From assembly GCA_027435495.1 (NCBI GenBank), contig DAHZZC010000788.1, positions 1 through 5,225 of the forward strand: DNA of 5,225 nucleotides, given 5' to 3'. Below the pieces are notes generated by a model. That model was not told where the DNA came from, made no database searches, and was given only the letters and a program-made list of their open reading frames with translations. The position numbers and the translations under genes are program-made. This document shows positions 1 to 5,225 of the stretch, one piece after another. The stretch comes from Planctomycetales bacterium. Its GTDB lineage: Bacteria > Planctomycetota > Planctomycetia > Isosphaerales > Isosphaeraceae. The stretch's first letter is position 1, and the number at the start of each line of letters is the position of its first letter.

Positions 1-1503
1 AGCGAAGGCGAGCAGCGATCGGAGCGTTCGGGCTCTCGCGCTTTTCGCCTCCAACTCGTCTAGCTCGACGAGGATGTAGCTGAGGTGCGCGTCGGTCAGA
101 GCCTGGCGGATGTGCCAGTAGTCGTATCCGGGCAGTCCCGAGATAAACCGGGCCCATCCTCGGGTATCGAGCACCTCTTCCCCGGGCGCTGCATGCGACG
201 AGAGCCATTGCCCCGCCGACCAGTGCCCCCATCGGCTGAGGTGACGGCTATGCGTCGGGTTCAACTGCGCCCCGATGCAGAGCACCAGCGCCATCGCGAT
301 CGGAACCGCGCGGCCGAGGTTCATCGCCCGGGGGCTCAGATGCATCCGCTCGCCGATCCGCCGCCAGCAGATATACGCTCCACCGGCCGCCCAGGGGATT
401 GAGGCCACGACCAGCGGAAGCACGTGCCGCCCCGAGAGGTAGCCGAGTGACGCACTGTGCCGCAGGAGTGCAGCCGCGTCAATCAGGGCGAACGTCCCCA
501 GCAGGAGTCCCTCGATCCCCGGCGCCGGCGCTTTTACGTCCTCCGCGAGCATGGCGCGGGTTTCTCGACGGCGGGCAAGGCCCCAGGCGGTCATCACGGC
601 GAAGTACCAGACAAGTCCTTCCCACCACCGCCCGAAGATTCTCCGGGCAGCCTGGCCCGTGCCCCGGATCGCGACGTGGTCGGACTCTTCCTTGGCCGAG
701 AAGTCGAGCGTTGGGTCGTCGAGTCCAGGCGGTAATGGCTGCGGGACAGACCGCTTCAGAAGGAATGGCGGACCGAGTCCGGCCGCGGCTCGAATCGAGA
801 GTTTCTCAGAGACTTGTCCCTTGATCCCCGCGTATCCGGCGACCGCGATCGCCGGCAGAACCATCATCACCGCGAGTGCTCCGATCGCCCGGGGTCGTCG
901 CTTCCCGGCCGGATGGAGGCGATCGATGGCCCAGGTCAACCCGATCGAGACTGGTACGAGAATGACCTCGGGCCTCGTTAGATATCCGATCGCCGCGAAA
1001 AAGCCCGAGCCCGCAGCGATCCGCCGGTCGCCGCGGTTGAGCGCCTGCGCTGCCAGCCAGAGCGAGGTGAACGTGGCGCAGAGGCCCATGCTGTCGGCAA
1101 GGGTCTCGTGCCCGACCTCCGCGACTCTGGGCAAGAGCGCGAGCACACCGGCGGCCAGGAAGGCGATCCGGCGGTCGAAAAGGCCCTCGGTGAGGAAGTA
1201 GACGGGGATCAGAAGCGTGAGCGAGGCCATTGTCGCGACGAGTTGCGCCGTGAGCCGCCAGGCATCGGGCCCCTCGCCGACGGTACGCGCGACGACTGGC
1301 TCGGCGATCGCGATCAGGGCCGGGTAGAGCGGATGGATGTCGGCGCCCCGGATCACGTCGGCCCAGGGGTCGTTCTGGAACTGGCGGGCGAACCGGATGA
1401 GCTTCAGGCCGTCCTGGGCCGGGACGAGGGTCCGCGCGATCCCGATCGCGTGCAGTGTCGCCGCCATCAGGACGATCGCCAGCAGACTCCTTCGATCGGC
1501 CAT
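1..1503 (-). CDS. Glycosyltransferase family 39 (PMT/ArnT-like) membrane protein, C-terminus cut by window edge
   Basis: The frame stays open for 501 codons from ATG at 1503 to position 1, with no stop. A GGAGG ribosome site (1510-1514) lies 6 nt upstream of this ATG. The protein is strongly hydrophobic, with roughly ten membrane segments (for example around residues 6-26, 85-105, 163-190, 205-225, 330-350 and 360-380). It ends in a soluble domain from about residue 420. Features typical of GT39 are an acidic residue in the first outer loop (D31, in AQDG), HPLYP at 57-61, GHETLADS at 131-138, YLTRPE at 174-179 and SGRHVLPL at 357-364. Members of this family transfer sugars from polyprenyl-phosphate donors on the outer side of the inner membrane. 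The acceptor cannot be read from sequence. ArnT-type proteins have an Asp-Glu pair in the first loop; here only D31 is seen. The gene is last in the visible cluster, 65 nt after the reductase gene, and may have its own promoter. Family call is good; substrate is unknown. Confidence 0.85.
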   Translation of the reverse strand, partial: MADRRSLLAIVLMAATLHAIGIARTLVPAQDGLKLIRFARQFQNDPWADVIRGADIHPLYPALIAIAEPVVARTVGEGPDAWRLTAQLVATMASLTLLIPVYFLTEGLFDRRIAFLAAGVLALLPRVAEVGHETLADSMGLCATFTSLWLAAQALNRGDRRIAAGSGFFAAIGYLTRPEVILVPVSIGLTWAIDRLHPAGKRRPRAIGALAVMMVLPAIAVAGYAGIKGQVSEKLSIRAAAGLGPPFLLKRSVPQPLPPGLDDPTLDFSAKEESDHVAIRGTGQAARRIFGRWWEGLVWYFAVMTAWGLARRRETRAMLAEDVKAPAPGIEGLLLGTFALIDAAALLRHSASLGYLSGRHVLPLVVASIPWAAGGAYICWRRIGERMHLSPRAMNLGRAVPIAMALVLCIGAQLNPTHSRHLSRWGHWSAGQWLSSHAAPGEEVLDTRGWARFISGLPGYDYWHIRQALTDAHLSYILVELDELEAKSARARTLRSLLAFA

Positions 1504-1509
1504 CGCGAT

Positions 1510-1514
1510 CCTCC
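1510..1514 (-). promoter_or_regulatory. Ribosome binding site of the GT39 gene
   Basis: The minus strand reads GGAGG followed by a 6-nt spacer and ATG at 1503. This is the strongest Shine-Dalgarno match in the window. It fixes the start at 1503 rather than the out-of-frame ATG at 1516, which belongs to a shadow frame. Confidence 0.8.
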
Positions 1515-1552
1515 ATGATCCCGGGCCACGGGTCGGGATACAGCGTTCCGGT

Positions 1553-1580
1553 AATATAAGGGCTCGACTCAGGCGGTCAA
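1553..1580 (-). promoter_or_regulatory. Candidate sigma70-like promoter for the GT39 gene
   Basis: On the minus strand TTGACC (1580-1575) is followed by a 16-nt spacer and TATATT (1558-1553). Each hexamer matches 5 of 6 positions of the TTGACA/TATAAT consensus. The -10 element sits in one of the few AT-rich patches of the window. Transcription would begin near 1546, leaving a 5' leader of about 43 nt that includes the GGAGG site. The -35 element overlaps the last codons and stop of the reductase gene. A spacer of 16 nt is one short of optimal. This is a sequence match only; the genes could equally be cotranscribed. Confidence 0.45.
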
Positions 1581-2534
1581 TGGCAAGCGATCAAGTGGCG
1601 AGTCGGCCAGGCGATGACAAGACGGGCCAGTCTTCACCTCGTTCCAGAGGTCGCGCAGGCTTTCCTCGAATCCGATCCGCGGCTTCCACCCGGTCTCGTG
1701 AACGATTTTGCGGATGTTGGCCCGAGAATCGGCCGGCCCTTCCCGGCGAACCAGGGCCGGATCCTCGCGGACGATGACCGACCGTCCGCTCATCGCGATC
1801 AGGAGGTCGAGCCCTTCGGCAACACTCCGGGATCGGCCAGAGCCGACGTGATAGAGCTGGCCGGATCGTCCGGTTCGGGCGAGGGTGATCAGCGCCTCTG
1901 CGACGTCGCGGACGTCGACGAAATCCCGACGAGGGTACAGGTCACCGACGGGAAGGTCGATCGGATCGGGGCCGTCCGCGGCGAGCCTGGCAGCGAAGGC
2001 CCCGAGGGCCTGGTTCGGCGGTGTTCCCGGCCCGATCGGGTTGAAGATCTGGGTTGCGATCACCTGAAGCGGAGGTCCTTCGGCGAGTCCGATTCGGGTC
2101 GCCATCCACTTGGAACGGCCATAGGCGTGTACGGGTTCGGGTGGATAATTTTCATCCACCGGGAGGCTGGATTCGTCGACTGGGCCGAGTTCGGCCGCCG
2201 AGCCCGAGAGCACAACTCGCATGGGCCGCTCGATCGCGCGCAGGGCGGCCAGCAGGTGGTTCGTCGCCTCGAAGTTCCCGCGGAATAGTTCTTCATCGGA
2301 GGCGGGCGGCGTCTTACCGGCGGTGTGAATCACGAAGTCGGCCGCGAGACCACTCAGGCCCGAACGAATCGCCTCGGAATCCAAGAGGTCCGCCTCAATG
2401 AAGCGGCTCGTCGGGATTCCCGCCGGGCGACGTCGTCCGATCGCGAAAAGATCGGCGCCGGGAGTGCTTCCGAGCAGGGCAAGGACGTGTCTCCCGAGAA
2501 ATCCGTTCCCGCCCGTCACCAGCCAGGATGCCAT
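1569..2534 (-). CDS. NAD(P)-dependent extended SDR, GDP-6-deoxy-D-mannose reductase-like
   Basis: This 321-residue protein is an extended short-chain dehydrogenase/reductase of the sugar-nucleotide type. The N-terminal Rossmann motif TGGNGFLG is at 7-14. S110/S112 in LSGSAAE match the catalytic Ser/Thr position, and the YxxxK pair is Y138/K142. FNPIGPG at 164-170, RDFVDVRDV at 203-211 and TGWKP near 281-285 resemble GDP-6-deoxy-D-mannose reductase (Rmd), which makes GDP-D-rhamnose. Other epimerases and dehydratases share some of these features, so the substrate is uncertain. The loop after the second beta strand reads GRRR (33-36) with no acidic residue, which favours NADPH over NADH. The start is placed at ATG 2534 because AAGGAG lies 9 nt upstream and the Rossmann strand begins at once. 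The frame is open to another ATG at 2597, but that would add 21 residues and overlap the preceding gene. The last 20 residues extend beyond the usual family end. Confidence 0.85.
   Translation of the reverse strand: MASWLVTGGNGFLGRHVLALLGSTPGADLFAIGRRRPAGIPTSRFIEADLLDSEAIRSGLSGLAADFVIHTAGKTPPASDEELFRGNFEATNHLLAALRAIERPMRVVLSGSAAELGPVDESSLPVDENYPPEPVHAYGRSKWMATRIGLAEGPPLQVIATQIFNPIGPGTPPNQALGAFAARLAADGPDPIDLPVGDLYPRRDFVDVRDVAEALITLARTGRSGQLYHVGSGRSRSVAEGLDLLIAMSGRSVIVREDPALVRREGPADSRANIRKIVHETGWKPRIGFEESLRDLWNEVKTGPSCHRLADSPLDRLPLTA
2140..2160. repeat. Perfect 7-bp inverted repeat inside the reductase gene
   Basis: GGTGGAT (2140-2146) and ATCCACC (2154-2160) are exact reverse complements separated by 7 AT-rich bases. 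The transcript could form a hairpin here. It lies mid-gene over codons for VDENYPP (residues 126-132), a stretch that resembles conserved family sequence, so the symmetry may be a by-product of coding. No U-tract follows, so it does not look like a terminator. Confidence 0.5.
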
Positions 2535-2543
2535 TTTCGCCGG

Positions 2544-2549
2544 CTCCTT
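2544..2549 (-). promoter_or_regulatory. Ribosome binding site that sets the reductase start
   Basis: The minus strand reads AAGGAG, then a 9-nt spacer, then ATG at 2534. It lies in the 22-nt gap after the WaaF-like gene's stop (2557). Its position supports the start at 2534 over the in-frame ATG at 2597. Confidence 0.7.
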
Positions 2550-2556
2550 CCGCCCG

Positions 2557-3594
2557 TCAACGTCCTCCGATGATCCGTTCCGCGATCCGATAGACATCGT
2601 CGACCTTCAAATCCTTCATGCACTTGTGATGTCCCTCCGGACAGCTCGGGCGCTGACAGGGGCCGCAGGGGACAGGATGCCGGACGTGCCAGGCGAGCGG
2701 ATGATGGGTCTGGGTCCAGGCGATGTGCGTTGGGCCGAAGAGGGTAACGACCGGCGTTCCGAACGCGGCGGCGAAGTGGCGAGGGCCCGAGTCGGTGGTG
2801 ATGAGCAGCGACGCCCGACGGACGCAGGCCTTGGACAATCCGATCCCGAGTTCTTCATCGGCCAGGCTGACGACCCGCTCATGAGCCGCATCGGCCGCGA
2901 TCTGCCGGGCGGAATCGCGCTCGCTCGGCCCGCAAAGCACGAGAGCGCGCGTCCCCGACTGTTGCACCAGTTGGCGGGCGAGGTCGACGAAATGCCGGAT
3001 CGGCCAGTTCTTGGCCGGACCGAAAGCGCCTCCGGTATTCAGGCAGACGACCGGGCTGCCGCCATCGAGACCGAGTCGGGACCAGGCGCGATCGGCCGCG
3101 GCTTCGTCGGCCTCGGTCGTCGCCAGTTCGAGCCGGTTCGAATCGACCGGGCAGCCCAGGTGCCGTGCCAGCTTCAGGTAGGCATCGACGATCGGAGTTG
3201 GCAGCCGACGTCCCTCGCCGTCCTCGGGGTGATGCAGGACGTCGGTCAGCAAGGCGCCCCGACCATGCCGCTCGTATCCGACGCGGCGGGGAATCCCCGC
3301 GAAGAACGCGAGCAGGCCCGACCGGTATGAGTTGGGCAGGATCACGGCCAGGTCGAATCGCTCCCGACGCAGCCGGCGCAGCACGGCGAGCGTCCGATGC
3401 TCCCGTTGCTTCGATCGGTGTTGATAGATGATCCGATCTGCGAACCACTCGGTCCCGTCGAGCGTCGCCGAGGCGCCGAGCCGAGCCACGGCGGTCATCG
3501 CCGCATCGGGAAACCCGCGACGAAGGGCGCGGAAGGTCGGCGTCGCCATCACGGTATCGCCGATGAAGCTCGGGCAAAACACGGCGATCTTCAT
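2557..3594 (-). CDS. waaF: Glycosyltransferase family 9, WaaF-like (LPS heptosyltransferase II type)
   Basis: The 345-residue protein is close to the length of known WaaF proteins. Family 9 enzymes add heptose from ADP-heptose to the lipopolysaccharide inner core on the cytoplasmic face of the membrane. The N-terminal CPSFIGDTVMATP (7-19) places D13 at the catalytic base position known for WaaC. GGAFGPAKNWP (188-198) carries K195, matching the conserved donor-binding lysine. TTDSGPRHFAAAFGTP (266-281) and FGPTH (286-290) are the usual nucleotide-sugar site. A Cys cluster, C310, C313, C318 and C325, ends in HHKCM, as in many WaaF-type proteins. ATG 3594 is the only plausible start in this frame, because a stop lies upstream with no other start codon between. 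It has only a weak GGCGGG site. A leader ORF may be coupled to it. Heptose-synthesis genes are not in the window, so another donor sugar is possible. Family is confident; the WaaF assignment is moderate. Confidence 0.88.
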   Translation of the reverse strand: MKIAVFCPSFIGDTVMATPTFRALRRGFPDAAMTAVARLGASATLDGTEWFADRIIYQHRSKQREHRTLAVLRRLRRERFDLAVILPNSYRSGLLAFFAGIPRRVGYERHGRGALLTDVLHHPEDGEGRRLPTPIVDAYLKLARHLGCPVDSNRLELATTEADEAAADRAWSRLGLDGGSPVVCLNTGGAFGPAKNWPIRHFVDLARQLVQQSGTRALVLCGPSERDSARQIAADAAHERVVSLADEELGIGLSKACVRRASLLITTDSGPRHFAAAFGTPVVTLFGPTHIAWTQTHHPLAWHVRHPVPCGPCQRPSCPEGHHKCMKDLKVDDVYRIAERIIGGR

Positions 3595-3680
3595 GATATC
3601 CCGCCAGGCGTCGGAAGGACGCTCCGTGGGGCAGGGGAGCTGGCATTGCGGGGCCTGGCAGCGAATCCATTCGCGCTCAC
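3591..3680 (-). CDS. Possible 29-residue leader ORF coupled to the WaaF-like gene
   Basis: A GTG at 3680 has GAGGA 6 nt upstream (3687-3691) and opens 29 codons. Its TGA (3593-3591) overlaps the ATG of the WaaF-like gene as ATGA. The predicted peptide is rich in Ala, Pro, Ser and Arg and resembles nothing I recognise. What supports it is the ribosome site, the exact stop/start overlap, and the weak ribosome site of the gene it leads into. Against it, short open frames are common in GC-rich DNA and the frame is also open upstream of the GTG. It may be untranslated leader. Confidence 0.2.
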   Translation of the reverse strand: MSANGFAARPRNASSPAPRSVLPTPGGIS

Positions 3681-3702
3681 GGCGTGTCCTCGTCGGTTTG
3701 GT
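3595..3702 (-). other. 108-nt gap between lpxK and the WaaF-like gene, with two small inverted repeats
   Basis: This is the longest intergenic space in the window. It holds two short symmetric elements: arms GCGTC/GACGC around a 5-nt loop (3608-3622), and GCGAAT/ATTCGC around a 2-nt centre (3661-3674), which folds as a 5-bp stem with a 4-nt loop. Neither is long enough, or followed by T residues, to be called a terminator. No convincing -35/-10 pair was seen. The gap may be a transcribed leader. Confidence 0.4.
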
Positions 3703-4776
3703 TCAGCCAGCGGACGGTGAGAGCGTCGCCACCAGTCGGGCCAGGGCCTTTTCCATGACTTCGACGCCTTCGATCAGATCCAGGCCGATCGTCAGGGCTC
3801 GGAGGGGCAACGGACCGATCTCGTCGCATCGCAGCTTTACCAGATCCTTCTGCGTGGTCAAGACGACTTGTGCCCGAGTCCTGGCGGCCCAATCGCCCAG
3901 CGATCGGACGTCGGCGGCGTCGTAGGGGTGATGGTCGGGGAATGTCCGAAGATCGACCAGCTCGCCGGTGATCGGGAGCAAGGTCCGCCGAAAGCCCTCC
4001 GGGTTGCCGATTCCGCAGAACGCCGAGATGCGCGCCCCGGCGATTTCAGCGAGCGGATACTCGACGCCCTCCGAATCGACGAGCGATCGGGGCGCATGGC
4101 GGGCCATGACCCACCGGAGCGGACCAGCTCGGCGCTCGGCCTCGGCCCGGATCGCCCGACGATCGGCCGGCGAGATGAGGTCGGCCCGCGAGAGGACCAC
4201 GAGGTTGGCCCTCCGGAGCGATCCGACGGGCTCTCGCAGCAGCCCGCGCGGGAGGAGCCGTCCCGTTCCGAACGGCTCCAGAGCGTCGATCAGGACAATA
4301 TCGAGGTCGCGAGCCAGCCGGCGATGCTGGAAAGCATCGTCGAGGACAAGCACCTCGGATTCCAACTCCTCAACGGCGATCCGGGCCATCGCGAAACGGT
4401 CGCGGTTCTGGAGGTGCGGGACATCGGGCAGATTCTCCTCCAGCACGCGACCCTCGTCGTTGAGGCCCGCGGTCTGGCCGTAGCCCCGACTCAGGATTGC
4501 GACCCGACGCCCTCGACCGCGATACCAGCGCGCAATCCACTCGACCATCGGCGTTTTACCCGTCCCGCCGACCGTGAGGTTCCCGACCGAGACAACCGGG
4601 ACCTCCGCACGATGGACGGCTAGCCAGCCCCGGTCATATCCGAGGTTGCGAACGCCGACGGCCACTCGGTAGCCGGCTGACGCGACGGAAAGCGCGGACC
4701 GGACGAGCGCCGGAACAACCCCGCGGCGCTCGCCCCGGATCAAACCGAGGTAGGCATCGTGACCGGACCGGCTCAA
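3703..4776 (-). CDS. lpxK: Tetraacyldisaccharide 4'-kinase LpxK
   Basis: LpxK uses ATP to phosphorylate the 4' position of the lipid A disaccharide, forming lipid IVA at the inner face of the cytoplasmic membrane. At 357 residues the length fits the family. Residues about 20-45 form the N-terminal membrane-associated helix, followed by YDRGW (47-51). The P-loop GNLTVGGTGKTP is at 65-76 and SRGYG at 96-100. NDE at 106-108 aligns with the family GDE motif that carries the catalytic base. DDAFQHR (146-152) is the Walker B region. FPDHHPY (279-285) holds the conserved His, and TTQKD is at 307-311. The start is inferred as TTG 4776: it overlaps the upstream TGA (TTGA), has GGAAG 7 nt upstream (4784-4788), and gives the expected N-terminus. 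TTG 4743 is a later alternative. The frame is open far upstream into the dehydrogenase gene, but that extension lies out of frame over another gene and is not real. Function is confident; the exact start is moderate. Confidence 0.93.
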   Translation of the reverse strand: MSRSGHDAYLGLIRGERRGVVPALVRSALSVASAGYRVAVGVRNLGYDRGWLAVHRAEVPVVSVGNLTVGGTGKTPMVEWIARWYRGRGRRVAILSRGYGQTAGLNDEGRVLEENLPDVPHLQNRDRFAMARIAVEELESEVLVLDDAFQHRRLARDLDIVLIDALEPFGTGRLLPRGLLREPVGSLRRANLVVLSRADLISPADRRAIRAEAERRAGPLRWVMARHAPRSLVDSEGVEYPLAEIAGARISAFCGIGNPEGFRRTLLPITGELVDLRTFPDHHPYDAADVRSLGDWAARTRAQVVLTTQKDLVKLRCDEIGPLPLRALTIGLDLIEGVEVMEKALARLVATLSPSAG

Positions 4777-5225
4777 GCCCCGGCTTCCATCGCGCGGATG
4801 ATCGCCTTCGCCATGTCGATCGTCCCGACAGCCGACGGGTCCTCGCGGTGCGGCTTCATGTCGTAGGTCACATCCTTGCCCACCTCGATCACCTTTGCAA
4901 CGGCGTTCTCCAGCCGACGCGCTGCCTGGCTCTCGCCGAGGTGGTCGAGCATCAGGACGCCTGAAAGGATGAGGGCCGTCGGGTTCATCTTGTACTGACC
5001 CTTGTACTTCGGCGCCGAGCCGTGCGTTGCCTCGAAGACGGCGCCTGCCTCGCCGATGTTCGCCCCCGGCGCGACGCCGAGCCCGCCGACCAGGCCGGCG
5101 GCGAGGTCGGAGAGGATGTCGCCGTAAAGGTTCGGCAGGACCAGAACGTCGTACTGCTCGGGCTTCTGCACGAGCTGCATGCACATGTTGTCAACGATCC
5201 GATCCTCGAACTCGATGTCCGGGTA
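4773..5225 (-). CDS. Isocitrate dehydrogenase-type enzyme (isocitrate/isopropylmalate dehydrogenase family), C-terminal 150 residues
   Basis: The frame enters from the right edge and ends at TGA 4773. Family members oxidise and decarboxylate isocitrate, isopropylmalate or related acids with a metal ion and NAD(P). In the visible part, D12, D36 and D40 have the spacing of the metal and substrate aspartates D283, D307 and D311 of E. coli isocitrate dehydrogenase. PNLYGDILSDLAAG (31-44) and GLGVAPGANIG (48-58) resemble NAD-type isocitrate dehydrogenases more than LeuB. In the cofactor loop HGSAPKYKG (68-76), K73 and Y74 match E. coli K344/Y345, which contact the NADP phosphate. By alignment M80 replaces V351, and the Tyr of VTYD matches Y391, but R395 is not obviously kept. 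Isocitrate is the likeliest substrate, but the substrate-specificity residues lie outside the window. The stop overlaps the probable lpxK start by 4 nt, so the two are likely cotranscribed. Confidence 0.85.
   Translation of the reverse strand, partial: YPDIEFEDRIVDNMCMQLVQKPEQYDVLVLPNLYGDILSDLAAGLVGGLGVAPGANIGEAGAVFEATHGSAPKYKGQYKMNPTALILSGVLMLDHLGESQAARRLENAVAKVIEVGKDVTYDMKPHREDPSAVGTIDMAKAIIRAMEAGA

Noticed and set aside
85..824. Overlapping plus-strand frames at the left end
   Set aside because: They lie opposite the GT39 gene, which stays open to the window edge and has clear family motifs. The plus-strand products are Arg/Pro-rich without domains.
806..1516. Minus-strand 236-codon frame starting at ATG 1516
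   Set aside because: It is out of frame with the GT39 protein, whose frame shows family motifs and membrane segments. The product here is Arg/Asp/Gly-rich without domains.
2535..2597. Earlier ATG (2597) for the reductase
   Set aside because: It would add 21 polar residues before the Rossmann strand and overlap the preceding gene. ATG 2534 has its own AAGGAG site.
2398..3330. Long plus-strand open frame of 310 codons
   Set aside because: It lies antisense to the WaaF-like and reductase genes, has low-complexity Arg/Gly/Ala-rich composition and no recognisable domain. It is a shadow frame typical of GC-rich coding DNA.
3595..3702. Terminator or promoter in the gap before the WaaF-like gene
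   Set aside because: The inverted repeats are short with no T-run, and no -35/-10 pair is convincing.
3868..4623. Plus-strand 251-codon frame opposite lpxK
   Set aside because: It is antisense to a well-supported gene and its composition mirrors it. No motif was recognised.
3703..5184. Apparent 493-residue LpxK with a long N-terminal extension or fusion
   Set aside because: The extra part lies over the dehydrogenase gene in another frame and has no domain. The family start falls at the TTGA overlap at 4776.

Overview
The window is 5.2 kb of GC-rich bacterial DNA with five genes, all on the minus strand. They are therefore described from high to low coordinates. The content points to a Gram-negative-type envelope: a lipid A kinase, a heptosyltransferase-type glycosyltransferase, a nucleotide-sugar reductase-like enzyme and a membrane glycosyltransferase. 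High GC, very frequent GATC/CGATCG words and the style of the LpxK and GT39 proteins suggest a planctomycete, perhaps Isosphaeraceae-like. This is inference from recall, not a database result.

Layout in transcription order: (1) 5225-4773, the C-terminal 150 residues of an isocitrate dehydrogenase-type decarboxylating dehydrogenase, cut by the window edge. (2) 4776-3703, LpxK, whose probable TTG start overlaps the dehydrogenase stop codon. (3) A 108-nt gap with two small inverted repeats and a possible 29-codon leader ORF, whose stop overlaps the next start. (4) 3594-2557, a WaaF-like family 9 glycosyltransferase. (5) 2534-1569, an extended short-chain dehydrogenase resembling GDP-6-deoxy-D-mannose reductase, 22 nt downstream. 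(6) A 65-nt gap with a sigma70-like promoter candidate. (7) 1503-1, a family 39 membrane glycosyltransferase that runs off the left edge.

LpxK would complete the lipid IVA step, the WaaF-like enzyme would add a core sugar, the reductase could make a deoxyhexose donor, and the GT39 protein would use a polyprenyl-linked sugar at the membrane. The dehydrogenase belongs to central metabolism and appears to be a translationally coupled neighbour rather than a pathway partner. No RNA gene, mobile element, CRISPR array or evident terminator was seen. I found no convincing new biological system. The best leads are the idh-lpxK start/stop overlap, the possible coupled leader before the WaaF-like gene, the promoter inside the end of the reductase gene, and the roughly fourfold GATC excess.
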